DNA of 64,000 nucleotides from SG-bin7 sp964498095 (GTDB taxonomy: Bacteria; Bdellovibrionota; Bdellovibrionia; Bdellovibrionales; SG-bin7): the NCBI GenBank assembly GCA_964498095.1, contig CAZCFY010000018.1, positions 1 to 64,000 of the forward strand, in the 5' to 3' direction. A program made the translations under genes and the position numbers. The notes beneath the pieces are model-generated. The model saw only the letters and a program-made list of their open reading frames with translations, made no database searches and was not told where the DNA came from. Below, one piece after another: positions 1-8,989 of the stretch; the first letter of the stretch is position 1; each line of letters opens with the position of its first letter.

Positions 1-1347
1 TTGGAGGAAGGTTTGGATGCCGAGTTGGCCCAGCGTGGACCCAATACCCGAGTGGCGGCGGCCACTCCAGGGAAGGTAAGGACGAACGCGGTCGCAGCAG
101 TTCCAGTAAACCGAGCCCGAATTCATCTCAGCTAAAATCTTTTGTGCGCGGGTTTTATTTTTGGTGTAAACGCTACTAGTAAGACCATATTCAGTATCAT
201 TCATCAAGGCAATCGCTTCGGCATCATTTTTCACTTTCATAATTCCAATGATGGGTCCAAAACTTTCATCGCGCATAACTTTCATGGAGTTATTAACTTC
301 TAATAAAACCGTAGGTTGAAAGAAATTTCCCGCGCCACTTAGGCGACTGCCGCCGACGGCCACTGTCGCTCCTTTGTTAGTAGCATCAGAAATTTGATCC
401 TCCAAAACGGTAATTTGTTGTTTGCGTGTCAACGGACCAATGTAAGTTTCGTCTTTCATTGGATCGCCGACTTTAAACGTCCGCACGAAATCGACAAACT
501 CCTTAACGAATTTATCGTAAATTTTCTGGTGGACATAAATTCTCTCGACGCTACAACAACTCTGACCGGTGTTGTACATCGCACCATCGGCCGTCGCTTG
601 TGCGACCGTTTGCGCGTCGACATCTTCGCAAACGTACACGGGGTCCTTACCACCGAGTTCTAATTGCACTTTCATAAGTTGTTTGGCCGCGGCCTGCGCG
701 ATGTTAACTCCAGTGCCGTAGGATCCGGTAAAAAAAACGCCGTTTAAGGGAAGGTTTAAAAGATCGGCGCCAACCTCACGGCCACCAATAACGGCAACAA
801 AAATATCTTTCGGGATTCCAGCCTCGATAAGCAAATTAGAGATTTCCATTCCCGTCAGCGTCGAAAGTTCACTGGGTTTATATAAAACGGCATTTCCAGT
901 CATGAGTGCCGGAACAAAAACATTGGTGCCGACAAAATAAGGGTAATTCCACGCCGAAATATTAGCTATAACCCCTAATGGTTCCCAGGTGAGACGTTCA
1001 TTTTTGGAAATTTTAGTTTCCTTGAGATTCTCCTTGGTGTTTTTAAGAAAAAAATCCAAGCGTGGAATAGTGCCGTTGATTTCATTCCGTGATTGCGCAA
1101 TAGGTTTACCCACTTCACTGGTAAGTGTTTGGGCCAGCCGCTCGCGGTTTTTAATTAGTAGTTTTTTAAAAGTCTCAATGGATTTCTTTTTTTTTGCAAA
1201 AGGAACAGTCGCCCACTTCTTTTGCGCGTTGGAGGCTGCTTCGAACTTGCGGCTAACGGAATCTTTAGTGTCCTGAGGAACAGCGCGAATCAGCTGACCA
1301 TTTGCTGGATTAAATATTTCAAGATTTTTTGCGTTTTCTGACTTCAT
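1..1347 (-). CDS. NAD(P)-dependent aldehyde dehydrogenase, 3' end cut by window
   Basis: Oxidises an aldehyde to the acid with NAD(P)+ in the cytoplasm. I translated the minus strand from the ATG at 1347. It gives 449 residues without a stop and runs off the left edge, so only a few C-terminal residues are probably missing. The family's catalytic residues are visible: ELGGK carrying the general-base Glu near residue 230, GQSCCS carrying the nucleophilic Cys near residue 263, and the cofactor-loop motif GSYGTG. The start overlaps the 3' end of the PuuD-like gene by 29 bases, so it is the distal gene of an operon with a gamma-glutamyl ligase, an alcohol dehydrogenase and a gamma-glutamyl hydrolase. 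That context suggests a gamma-glutamyl-aminoaldehyde substrate (PuuC-like role), which is inference. General aldehyde detoxification is the alternative. Confidence 0.9.
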   Translation of the reverse strand, partial: MKSENAKNLEIFNPANGQLIRAVPQDTKDSVSRKFEAASNAQKKWATVPFAKKKKSIETFKKLLIKNRERLAQTLTSEVGKPIAQSRNEINGTIPRLDFFLKNTKENLKETKISKNERLTWEPLGVIANISAWNYPYFVGTNVFVPALMTGNAVLYKPSELSTLTGMEISNLLIEAGIPKDIFVAVIGGREVGADLLNLPLNGVFFTGSYGTGVNIAQAAAKQLMKVQLELGGKDPVYVCEDVDAQTVAQATADGAMYNTGQSCCSVERIYVHQKIYDKFVKEFVDFVRTFKVGDPMKDETYIGPLTRKQQITVLEDQISDATNKGATVAVGGSRLSGAGNFFQPTVLLEVNNSMKVMRDESFGPIIGIMKVKNDAEAIALMNDTEYGLTSSVYTKNKTRAQKILAEMNSGSVYWNCCDRVRPYLPWSGRRHSGIGSTLGQLGIQTFLQ

Positions 1348-2095
1348 TGAGAAAATCCTTTAGTAACGGTTTTGCATCTAAGAAATTTTTGTATCTGTTG
1401 TCGTGAAACTCGGGATGCCATTGGACGGCATAAACCCAGGGGCTCTTTTTTGCCTTGGGGGCGTATCTTACCGCTTCGATAATGCCATCCGCAGTAGCCA
1501 CGGCCTCAACGACCAACGATTTACCAAGCTTTTTTATACCTTGATGGTGGATGGAGTTAATAGTCGCGGTTTTCTTATTTTTATAAATTTTCGCCAAATG
1601 GCTACCGGGCTCAATTTTAATGTCATGATGATTGGCATCGTAAATTTCCCAATTGCGGTGCACGAGCGTATTTGGAATCTGTTCGTTAATGTCTTGATAA
1701 AGTGTCCCGCCAAACGCCACATTAATAACCTGAAGCCCACGGCAAATGCCTAGAACAGGTTTATTCTTTTTCATACATTCCTTTAACAAAGCGATTTCAT
1801 ATTTATCACGGATAAAATCGCCTTTCCATTCCGGGCGTAGGGGCTCTTCGCCATAAGAGATAGGGCTTACATCAGAACCCGCCTGCAACAGTAGGCCATC
1901 TAAGCGCGCCACTAAGTCTTTGACGGCAAAATGTTTACTCTTTTCGGGAATTAAAAATGGCAATGCTCCTTGCGACATTAACCAATGGGCCATGGAGTTT
2001 TCAAAATAGAGTAAAGTTTTACCCTTAAAGATTGGGCGTTGCGGGTCCGCATGAAAAAAACAAGCCGACAGACCAATGGTTAAACTTTTCTTCAT
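1319..2095 (-). CDS. PuuD-like gamma-glutamyl hydrolase (class I glutamine amidotransferase fold)
   Basis: A 258-residue protein of the peptidase C26 / gamma-glutamyl-gamma-aminobutyrate hydrolase family. These enzymes cut a gamma-glutamyl amide to release glutamate plus an amine or amino acid. The nucleophile elbow GICRGLQV places the catalytic Cys at residue 118, and WHPEFH near residue 226 carries the His and Glu of the triad. Length matches PuuD (about 250). There is no synthetase domain, so it acts as a stand-alone hydrolase. It overlaps the upstream alcohol dehydrogenase by 4 bases and the downstream aldehyde dehydrogenase by 29, which implies translational coupling. The likely job is the last step of a gamma-glutamylated intermediate pathway. 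The exact substrate cannot be read from the sequence. Confidence 0.88.
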   Translation of the reverse strand: MKKSLTIGLSACFFHADPQRPIFKGKTLLYFENSMAHWLMSQGALPFLIPEKSKHFAVKDLVARLDGLLLQAGSDVSPISYGEEPLRPEWKGDFIRDKYEIALLKECMKKNKPVLGICRGLQVINVAFGGTLYQDINEQIPNTLVHRNWEIYDANHHDIKIEPGSHLAKIYKNKKTATINSIHHQGIKKLGKSLVVEAVATADGIIEAVRYAPKAKKSPWVYAVQWHPEFHDNRYKNFLDAKPLLKDFLNEVRKRKKS

Positions 2096-3264
2096 CCGAT
2101 GGCGGCCTTAAAGATTTTTTCAAAATCCTTTTTAGTTACTGGCTTGGGGTTACTTGGGTGACAAACATCATCTAACGCAATTTCCACAAGTTTTTCCAGA
2201 TGTTCCTTTTTAACCCCAACCTCTTTAAGATGTTTGGGGACGCCAATTTTCTTTTTTAAATTTTCGAGCCACTTAATAAACGCCGCGGGTGTCGTCGATT
2301 TTAACCCTACCGCCAAGGCCATCGCTTTAAAACGGTCATTCATGCCTTTAGAATTAAATTGCATACAATAGGGAATCAATATGCCGTTAGCTAAACCATG
2401 GTGCATGTCTACTACGGTACTTAAAGCATGCGCGCACGAATGGGTTACACCTAAACCTTTTTGAAAGGCCACGGCCCCCATCATCGCGGCGTTTAGCATT
2501 TGCCGGCGGCTTTCGATGTGTTCCTTTGTCTTTTTATTTCCTTTTTTTGCAAATTCCACGCACTTCGGTAAGTGAACCGCCAGACGGCGTAACCCTTCTA
2601 GGGCAATGCCGTCACATAAGGGTTGTTCCCCTTTGGCAAGGTAAGCTTCGACCAAATGCGTGAGCGCATCCATACCGGTTGTCGCCGTAATATTAGCAGG
2701 AAGATCAAGCGTAAATTCGGGGTCCAAAAAAACGGCTTTAGCCATTAGTGAGGGCGCAAAAATAATTTTTTTTCTTTTGGTGTTGTCATCAGAAATAACC
2801 GTGCTGCGTCCGGCTTCACTCCCAGTGCCGGCCGTTGTCGGCACAGAAACGGTAAAAGGAATTTCACGCGTAATGGGTTTGGCGCCAGCGACGTCTTCAT
2901 AATCAAAAAGATCACCAGTATGATTGATCATCACGGCAATTGCTTTAGCGACGTCAATCGCGGCGCCCCCGCCAAAAGCAATGATCGAGTCACAGCCATT
3001 GCTGCGAAAAGCATTCACGCCACCGGTGACTTGTTTTTTCGTGGGGTTTCCATAGATATCGCCATAAGTGTCGTTCAATAACCCCGCATCGGAAATAATT
3101 TTTTGCATTTCCTTGCAGATGGGAAGAGCGGCAATTCCCTTATCGGTGACAATGAGCGGATGCGTCTTTCCCGCTTCTTTTAAGATATCGGGAATTTTAA
3201 AGCGGGCGCCCGCACCTGAGTAAATTGTCGTCGGGTAGTTATAACGGTCGATTTGAGAGGTCAT
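2092..3264 (-). CDS. Iron-containing (group III) alcohol dehydrogenase
   Basis: A 390-residue NAD(P)-dependent alcohol dehydrogenase of the Fe-ADH family, cytoplasmic. The nucleotide-binding motif GGGAAIDVAKA lies near residue 95. The metal ligands sit in TTGMDALTHLVEA (Asp, His) and in GVTHSCAHALS followed by MHHG (His residues). The start at 3264 is preferred over the upstream in-frame ATG at 3285 because GGAGA lies 6 bases before it. It still overlaps the end of the ligase gene by 26 bases. Lying between a gamma-glutamyl ligase and a gamma-glutamyl hydrolase plus aldehyde dehydrogenase, it could oxidise the hydroxyl of a gamma-glutamylated amino alcohol. That role is inferred from neighbours only. 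Confidence 0.9.
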   Translation of the reverse strand: MTSQIDRYNYPTTIYSGAGARFKIPDILKEAGKTHPLIVTDKGIAALPICKEMQKIISDAGLLNDTYGDIYGNPTKKQVTGGVNAFRSNGCDSIIAFGGGAAIDVAKAIAVMINHTGDLFDYEDVAGAKPITREIPFTVSVPTTAGTGSEAGRSTVISDDNTKRKKIIFAPSLMAKAVFLDPEFTLDLPANITATTGMDALTHLVEAYLAKGEQPLCDGIALEGLRRLAVHLPKCVEFAKKGNKKTKEHIESRRQMLNAAMMGAVAFQKGLGVTHSCAHALSTVVDMHHGLANGILIPYCMQFNSKGMNDRFKAMALAVGLKSTTPAAFIKWLENLKKKIGVPKHLKEVGVKKEHLEKLVEIALDDVCHPSNPKPVTKKDFEKIFKAAIG

Positions 3265-4534
3265 AGGGAATCTCCAGGCTATCAATGAGGGCTTTAAGGC
3301 CCCCGGTTTGATATATTTTTTTCGCTTTTTGCCCAGGATTCAACTGTTCTTTGAGGCGATCAAAAATTGGTTTTAAAAAAACTTCCTCGCCTAGACCTCG
3401 ACGCATAAGTGCGTTGTAAGCATGGGATATGACGTTTAGCAGAAAACCTTGTTTGGGTTGTTTTGCGGCCAGTCCAAATTTGACAACCTCATTATGGTAG
3501 TCATTTAAAATTCGCCAGGACTCGCCACCGAGTTCAGAATCAATAAATCCCTGAATTTCGTCGGCACCTTCGATGAGTCCTAATACCAAGGCGCTGACTA
3601 CCATATGATCATTCCAGGGCTGCTGGCAGGCGGGACGAATTTCCACCGTTGAATGCGCGGCCCTGGCGCGGGCGCTATTCCAAAAGTAATGGTCGTGCAT
3701 CAGAAAGGACTCTAGATCCGCGCCTAAATAACCTAACACGTCAATCAAGGGGCGGTTGACGGCAACATATTGACCCTCTTTTTTCAACATCAAGCAGGTT
3801 TTTTCGGAAAGCCGTGAAACGAAATCGATGATGTCATTGTAAGGACGGTCAATCATTCCGTGGCGGCGTTCGGCGGGAAACAAAGATTTCTTAAGACCTT
3901 CGCGGTGGCAAATATAATTTTTATCGTTACCGCAAACCGAAGAATTAGCACAAACGGCAATCACTACGGGAGCCATTAAAATTCCAAAATTGGTGAGCTT
4001 TATAATTTCATCGCGTTTAATATCCACTTGGGCTTGATCACTGGAAGTAATACAAAAATAAAGCCAGTCTTTGCCGATGACATCGAGTAAAATCTGGTAA
4101 CGTTGTTTGGGCGACATCAATGTGGCTATTGCTGGTGTTTTGGGTTGAATGCCATAGCCCAACATTTTAAAGCCAAGCTCTTTGCAAATTGCTAAGACAG
4201 GCCTCATGGCATTTTCGTGGCGCTCTTTTAATTCAAACAAACTTTGGCAGGGTCCGGTGATGACTTCAATAGTTCCAAGTCCAACTTCGGTCGAATAGCT
4301 GGCCTCCTGACCTTCGAGGCCAACCAACATTTTTTCATTCGGGGCATTGTCATAAAGTGGTTTAAAATTCCCCTTGGATTGTAACCGCGGCAAGATATCA
4401 AAAGCATTGGCTGCTTCACCATCGGCTTTGACGATCGTGTATTCGGCTTCGCGGCCAATCGTGCGTGGACCACGCAAGGTCTCGCGAAATTTAGCCTCGA
4501 ATAAATTGGCAATGCCACTAATTGGTTCGGTCAT
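3239..4534 (-). CDS. GCS2-family gamma-glutamyl ligase (glutamate-cysteine ligase-like)
   Basis: A 431-residue ATP-dependent carboxylate-amine ligase of the GCS2 family, which joins the gamma-carboxyl of glutamate to an amino group (cysteine in the classic member). The N-terminal IGREAEYTIV is the family's glutamate/metal-binding start, followed by STEVGLGTIEVITGP and a C-terminal HSTVEIRPACQQP block. No glutathione synthetase gene is near. Instead it sits upstream of genes for alcohol oxidation, aldehyde oxidation and gamma-glutamyl hydrolysis. It overlaps the HAD gene by 4 bases (ATGA). A glutathione-pathway glutamate-cysteine ligase remains possible. The operon favours an amine or amino alcohol as acceptor. 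Confidence 0.82.
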   Translation of the reverse strand: MTEPISGIANLFEAKFRETLRGPRTIGREAEYTIVKADGEAANAFDILPRLQSKGNFKPLYDNAPNEKMLVGLEGQEASYSTEVGLGTIEVITGPCQSLFELKERHENAMRPVLAICKELGFKMLGYGIQPKTPAIATLMSPKQRYQILLDVIGKDWLYFCITSSDQAQVDIKRDEIIKLTNFGILMAPVVIAVCANSSVCGNDKNYICHREGLKKSLFPAERRHGMIDRPYNDIIDFVSRLSEKTCLMLKKEGQYVAVNRPLIDVLGYLGADLESFLMHDHYFWNSARARAAHSTVEIRPACQQPWNDHMVVSALVLGLIEGADEIQGFIDSELGGESWRILNDYHNEVVKFGLAAKQPKQGFLLNVISHAYNALMRRGLGEEVFLKPIFDRLKEQLNPGQKAKKIYQTGGLKALIDSLEIPYDLSNRPL

Positions 4535-5274
4535 AATCCCTTTACGATTTCCACAAGGTTCTTATGTGTTTTGCAAATGGCGGAGGCCTTTGAGTTTAAA
4601 CTTCCGCGATCAACGGCTCCCGTGTAGAGAATGGATTTCATGCCCATTTTATTGGGGCCGTCGACATCGTTACTTTCGCGATCACCAATATGTGCGATTT
4701 CGCTAAAATCCACGCCTAACCCTCTTTGGGCTATCTGAAATACTTTGGGATCAGGCTTAGCGGCCTTGGCTTCATCAGAGAAGACAAAAACTTGAAAGTG
4801 ATTAAACAAATGGTATTTCTTTAAAATATCACGCAAGCCTTTTCCTGGTGTGTGGATGGCATCAGAAATAATCGCGAGCTTACAAAACTTTGCTAGCTCC
4901 GCTAAAGCTTCGGCAATGCCCTCCGTGAGCACGGGCATAATTTCTACTTCCATGTATTCCACCGCGTGCACAAGCTTATCAAAGCCGGGAGTAGGTTTTA
5001 TTTTTAGATCCTCAAAAGCATAGCCGAGCCGCTCACTGACTGATGGGGTGACGTGCTTTTGTTTCCAGGAAACATTAAATTTATCGTTAGCGGTTTTAAA
5101 CGCGGAAGTTATACGGTCGTTAGAAATTGTCGGATGATGTTTTTGAATTTCTTGGGTTAAAAGATACAAACGCTCTTCGGCTTTCGTGTGCAGGCCTTTT
5201 TTTTTGCGTTCAATTTCATCGGAATCATCGACGACGATGGTATCCCAAAGATCAAATGTCATCGCCTTAATCAT
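4531..5274 (-). CDS. HAD-superfamily hydrolase
   Basis: A 247-residue phosphatase-like protein of the haloacid dehalogenase superfamily. Motif I reads FDLWDT (Asp nucleophile with a second Asp at +4 replaced by Thr), motif II IISDA, motif III the Lys in KAAKPDP, and motif IV GDRESND, so the four catalytic motifs are present in order. The helical cap spans roughly residues 20-100. Substrate unknown; phosphoglycolate-like or nucleotide phosphatases have this layout. It overlaps orn upstream and the GCS2-type ligase downstream by ATGA, so it is co-transcribed with both. Confidence 0.85.
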   Translation of the reverse strand: MIKAMTFDLWDTIVVDDSDEIERKKKGLHTKAEERLYLLTQEIQKHHPTISNDRITSAFKTANDKFNVSWKQKHVTPSVSERLGYAFEDLKIKPTPGFDKLVHAVEYMEVEIMPVLTEGIAEALAELAKFCKLAIISDAIHTPGKGLRDILKKYHLFNHFQVFVFSDEAKAAKPDPKVFQIAQRGLGVDFSEIAHIGDRESNDVDGPNKMGMKSILYTGAVDRGSLNSKASAICKTHKNLVEIVKGL

Positions 5275-5798
5275 AGGCCGGCCTTTGGATCTATAAAGGA
5301 GAGGTAAAATTTTAACTCGTTAATACTTTCGTGTATGTCGTCCACAGCGCGGTGAGCGTTTCGCTTCTTATATTCCTTCTTGTACAGTTCCTTCATAATT
5401 AACTTCCAAGAGGTGACGTCGAGCATGCGGTAATGAAGGCGGGAGGCGAAAGTTTTAAAATATTTATCAATAAATAAACGGTCCTGAGCAATGGAATTTC
5501 CGGCGATAACGGCGCGCTCATTGGCAAAATGACGGTCTAAAATTCCTAAAAAATCTTTTTCAACCTGTTCGGGCTCTTTACCTGTGGGCACAAGTCCCAG
5601 GAGTCCGGAGTTTTTGTGGTGAGTTTTATTCCAATCGTCCATGCTATCGAGATACGATTGCGGCTGTTTAAGAACCGCATGGTAAGTGTCGATCGTATCA
5701 AATCGCAGATTGGTAATGACGGCCGCCGCCTCGATGATGACCTCTTTGGAAACATCGAGGCCGGTCATTTCAAGATCAATCCAAAGAAGTCTTTCCAT
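5271..5798 (-). CDS. orn: Oligoribonuclease
   Basis: A 175-residue DEDDh 3'-5' exoribonuclease that degrades 2-5 nt RNA and pGpG, the end product of cyclic di-GMP breakdown. The sequence shows LWIDLEMTGLD (Asp, Glu), the second Asp in AGNSIAQDRLF, and the HRAVDDI motif with catalytic His and Asp. Length and motif order match Orn closely. The start codon overlaps the stop of the upstream beta-barrel gene (TAATG). It overlaps the HAD gene by 4 bases. Confidence 0.95.
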   Translation of the reverse strand: MERLLWIDLEMTGLDVSKEVIIEAAAVITNLRFDTIDTYHAVLKQPQSYLDSMDDWNKTHHKNSGLLGLVPTGKEPEQVEKDFLGILDRHFANERAVIAGNSIAQDRLFIDKYFKTFASRLHYRMLDVTSWKLIMKELYKKEYKKRNAHRAVDDIHESINELKFYLSFIDPKAGL

Positions 5799-6520
5799 TA
5801 AAACCGCATGACGTAGGCAATATTGGCGAGAATGCCGGAGCCCGTAATTTTTAAATCTCTGTCATCCATTTCGAGTTCTTGACCAACAACAGTGCCTTGA
5901 GTAATTCGGCTGTCGCCAGGCTTTGATCCCGAAACCGAGGTGACCAGTGATCTTTCTGCCGGTGAACCGCGTAAGTTGCCTTCCAAGCTAAAACAGTGGG
6001 AATCGGTTACACACATTTCCACGCCAAGTCCCGCGAGGTAACCAAAGCTACTGCCATCGAATTCTACCGTGTAAGTATTCTCTTTAACTCTCCCGTAAAG
6101 TTTTCCGTAACCTACGCCAAACTGAAAAAAGAATTTCATAAAAGCATTTTCCAAGGGATAAAGGCGGAACATGGGATATAACATAAAACCCTTTACGCCA
6201 TATTCATAGGGAGCGCCGCCGCCACTGCCCTCGGCATTATGCCAAAAGTAACTGGGGCGAAACATGATTTCATACATCGTTCCGGAAAAGCGGTAACCAA
6301 AACTTCCGGTAAGCTCATAAGCACTTCCAAGCTGAGGCGTTGAAATCGTGTGGTTCGCATTGTCGGTTTGTTGAAGGGCATTTAAGTCATCTTGACCGGC
6401 GGTGATCAAACCAAATCCGGCACCAATATGCATGCTGCCGCCGCCGCCGCCACCACCGCGGGCGAAAGCAAAATTTGAAATGGTCAATACCATCGCTAAA
6501 ACCGAAAAAATACGCATCAT
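5798..6520 (-). CDS. Predicted outer-membrane beta-barrel protein
   Basis: A 240-residue exported protein. A signal peptide (MMRIFSVLAMVLTISNFAFA) is followed by a run of seven glycines at the mature N-terminus. Alternating hydrophobic/polar strands such as YELTGSFGYRFSG and FFFQFGVGYG follow, and the protein ends in an aromatic residue (VMRF), the C-terminal Phe typical of barrels inserted by BamA. SD-like AAAGGGG precedes the start. No family recognised. It is the first gene of the run leading into orn, with stop and start codons overlapping. Confidence 0.75.
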   Translation of the reverse strand: MMRIFSVLAMVLTISNFAFARGGGGGGGSMHIGAGFGLITAGQDDLNALQQTDNANHTISTPQLGSAYELTGSFGYRFSGTMYEIMFRPSYFWHNAEGSGGGAPYEYGVKGFMLYPMFRLYPLENAFMKFFFQFGVGYGKLYGRVKENTYTVEFDGSSFGYLAGLGVEMCVTDSHCFSLEGNLRGSPAERSLVTSVSGSKPGDSRITQGTVVGQELEMDDRDLKITGSGILANIAYVMRF

Positions 6521-6592
6521 GATGAACCCCTTTGTGTTCTTATATTTTTGCGAGGAATAGGAATAATGACAACTAGTCTTTAGTCAGGATCG

Positions 6593-7126
6593 TCAATGAC
6601 CGACTAAAAAGCTTAAGGAAAGCACAAATGTGCTGGCGTCACTCGGAATTGTGGCCACAGCGCCAATGGCTTCTTTGAAATTATGCTTAACATAATCAAA
6701 GTTAGCTCTTAACGACGCAATGACGGGGATGCTGAGGCCCAATTTAATGGCATTTCCGCGCAGTTCTTCGTCACGCGTAGAGAACTTTACGTGGTCGACA
6801 AAAAAGTAAGACGAAGAGGCTAAAAAGTTACGAAAATCAGCCATCACATAAACGCCGTACTGCTGTTGAATCGCGGGATAAAGAACGCGAGGGGCCGAGG
6901 TATATTCCTTTTCCAAAGTGGAGTAACTGCCGTCCAGTCCTAAGGAGAGGCGGGGACCAACGCCCCAGCCAATTTTGCCGCCAAAAGAGGCGCCGTTTAG
7001 TGTGGATTTAGCGCCGGGAGCCTCTTCGAGCTTACCGGCCTTATAGGCGATGCTAGGTTCTAATCTTAACGCCGCGAAACTAAAGTGCGGGATTATAATT
7101 ACTAATAAAATAAAAACCTGGCGCAT
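6593..7126 (-). CDS. Exported protein, probable small outer-membrane beta-barrel
   Basis: A 177-residue protein with a clear signal peptide (MRQVFILLVIIIPHFSFA). The mature part has beta-strand periodicity, for example PSIAYKAGKLEE, FGGKIGWGVGPRLSLGLDG and FVLSLSFLVGH, as in small porin-like barrels of about eight strands. No known family recognised. It lies 72 bases upstream of the larger barrel gene on the same strand, so the two may be co-transcribed, although a promoter could fit in the gap. Confidence 0.65.
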   Translation of the reverse strand: MRQVFILLVIIIPHFSFAALRLEPSIAYKAGKLEEAPGAKSTLNGASFGGKIGWGVGPRLSLGLDGSYSTLEKEYTSAPRVLYPAIQQQYGVYVMADFRNFLASSSYFFVDHVKFSTRDEELRGNAIKLGLSIPVIASLRANFDYVKHNFKEAIGAVATIPSDASTFVLSLSFLVGH

Positions 7127-7211
7127 AGGCCTTTTACTAGTTACGCGCTCTTAAATTGTCATTGAAAAAGTCCCGTTTTTTCATTAGAGAAATATTTATA
7201 AGGGGAATTTT

Positions 7212-7712
7212 ATGAAAACATTTACAATCGCATTGATAATCGTAATGGCAGCGCTCTCGCGAATTTTGCCCCACCCATCGAATTTTACTCCCGTTGCCGC
7301 GATGGCCCTCGCCAGCGGCGCCTATTTTGGCCGTAGCAGCATTGGTTTTTTAATTCCTCTCGTCGCTATGGTTATTAGCGATATGATCATCGGCCCTTAC
7401 TCGGGAATGTTTATAAATTACTTAGCCATGGCATCCGTGGTGCTGTTGGGTTCGCTGACCTGCACACGCGTAACGGCGCTGCGGGTACTCGGATCGAGTC
7501 TAGCGGGTTCGGTTTTGTTTTTTGTAATTAGTAATTTTGGTGTTTGGCTTGCCGGCGGACTTTACCCAAAAACTTTTGCCGGACTGGTCGAATGTTATGT
7601 TTATGCCATTCCGTTTTTTGGTAATACGCTGCTTGGTGATCTCGCCTATTCGGCCGCGATTTTTTCTAGCGTTTATTTAGTTACTTCAAGCAAGCTAGTA
7701 AGAGCTTCTTAA
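7212..7712 (+). CDS. DUF6580-like integral membrane protein
   Basis: A 166-residue hydrophobic protein with about five transmembrane segments. The N-terminus (LSRILPHPSNFTPVAAMAL) and the segment FLIPLVAMVISDMIIG resemble the DUF6580 family, whose members look like ECF-transporter substrate-binding S components. Start ATG with an AAGGGGA Shine-Dalgarno. It is divergent from the beta-barrel gene at 7126 and overlaps the 2Fe-2S gene tail-to-tail by 32 bases. The substrate is unknown. Confidence 0.7.
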   Translation: MKTFTIALIIVMAALSRILPHPSNFTPVAAMALASGAYFGRSSIGFLIPLVAMVISDMIIGPYSGMFINYLAMASVVLLGSLTCTRVTALRVLGSSLAGSVLFFVISNFGVWLAGGLYPKTFAGLVECYVYAIPFFGNTLLGDLAYSAAIFSSVYLVTSSKLVRAS

Positions 7713-7974
7713 GTTCTTCCGTATCGTCAGGGCTTACTTTCGTAAGCCACTGCTGCGCGGGATAAAGTACGGCTGTAATGCCCTTTTCACAATGGCTTAA
7801 ACAGCCCGATTTGGATACTTTGAGTTTTCCCTTAAGATCAGGATTATTTTTAATCCACTCTTTAAGTTCTTTTTGAATTTTTTCGCCACCTTTTGGAAAA
7901 CAACACTCTCCAGTTTCTTTTTTATTCGTACAAATAAAAAGATGTCCCTGGAGTTTGTCGTTTAGCTTTTCCAA
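7681..7974 (-). CDS. Thioredoxin-like [2Fe-2S] ferredoxin
   Basis: A 97-residue soluble protein of the (2Fe-2S) ferredoxin family with thioredoxin fold. Four cluster-ligand cysteines fit the pattern: C15 in HLFICTN, C24 (with C25 adjacent) in GECC, then C57 and C61 in SGCLSHC. These proteins carry electrons or act as stand-alone homologues of NuoE. No hydrogenase or Nuo genes are near. The gene ends inside the 3' end of the convergent membrane-protein gene and lies 10 bases after the protease gene. Confidence 0.85.
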   Translation of the reverse strand: MEKLNDKLQGHLFICTNKKETGECCFPKGGEKIQKELKEWIKNNPDLKGKLKVSKSGCLSHCEKGITAVLYPAQQWLTKVSPDDTEELKKLLLACLK

Positions 7975-7984
7975 AAAATCACTC

Positions 7985-8857
7985 CTATTTTAAGTAGGGG
8001 AGGACATATTCGATTTTTGTCACATGTTCCCCCATGCAGCCTTCGGATTTGCAGATATTAGATATCTGGCAATTTGAATCCTTCTTGGTCACATAGTCAA
8101 GTTCGCCACGCACCAGGATTCCTTCGACGGCTCCTGTCGTCTCATTAAAAACGGCCGAGCCTGAATTTCCGCCGTAGGTGTCCAGATTCGCCACAAAATA
8201 GGCTTGGGGGTTTGCGTCTCTCACTTTTGCACCAGCCGCTACCTTTGTTGGTAATCCGGCGGGATGACCGACCACAAAAACCCCCTCGGATTGTTGAATC
8301 GTTCCGCTGGTTCTCAGTGTCAATGGCGCATGGTTGCTTACAGGGCGGTCTAAAGTTACGACAGCAAAATCAGGTCCCGGATCGGCTGTTAATTGCTGAG
8401 ATTGAATGACGTTCTGACAAGAGTAAACTTCGTCATTGGGGACGGAATGGGGAAAGTTTCCCGCGCTGGTTATGGCAAAACCAAAAACGAATTTGGTACG
8501 CTCACAAGTTTGCTCACGGATACAATGTCCCGCTGTTATGATTGTTTGCGGTCCCACTAAAAAGCCTGAACAAAACGCCGCCACTTCTTGTTCGTAAAAA
8601 GGCTCTTCCGAACAAAGCTGGTAGGTTTTTGCGTAACTGCGGCCTTTTATGCGTGTGTTACTTGCGTCTAAAGCTTCCAGATTTTCTTTGTAGATAAGAG
8701 CTACGGTCGAAGTCGCGAGAGAGTATTTTTGCTGGTCGGTAACTTGATACATATCTTGGCGATTATCTTCTCCATAGATGACGCTGGAGCGATCCGCCAG
8801 CGCCTTTGGTGTTAACAATATAAATAGAGAAGCGATGAACAGCGTTGCGAATTTCAT
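7985..8857 (-). CDS. Secreted trypsin-like serine protease
   Basis: A 290-residue chymotrypsin-fold (S1-like) protease. The start at 8857 is chosen because AAAAGGAG precedes it and a signal peptide (MKFATLFIASLFILLTPKALA) begins there; the open frame extends further upstream to 8989 but without signal. The catalytic triad is visible as His in TAGHC, Asp in DFAVVTLDRPV and Ser in YGGNSGSAVF. Several Cys pairs suggest disulfides in the periplasm or outside the cell. Such proteases are abundant in predatory bacteria, where they digest prey; that role is speculation here. Confidence 0.9.
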   Translation of the reverse strand: MKFATLFIASLFILLTPKALADRSSVIYGEDNRQDMYQVTDQQKYSLATSTVALIYKENLEALDASNTRIKGRSYAKTYQLCSEEPFYEQEVAAFCSGFLVGPQTIITAGHCIREQTCERTKFVFGFAITSAGNFPHSVPNDEVYSCQNVIQSQQLTADPGPDFAVVTLDRPVSNHAPLTLRTSGTIQQSEGVFVVGHPAGLPTKVAAGAKVRDANPQAYFVANLDTYGGNSGSAVFNETTGAVEGILVRGELDYVTKKDSNCQISNICKSEGCMGEHVTKIEYVLPYLK

Positions 8858-8989
8858 GATGTCACTCCTTTTGTCGGGTCCGAACCTAGATCGGAGTCCT
8901 AGTAAAAAAGTCGAGTCTAGTTTTAAGGGAATGTGATCTTGACTCGAATTGATACGCGAACGGGGTAAAATAAGGAGCTTGGGGGACAC

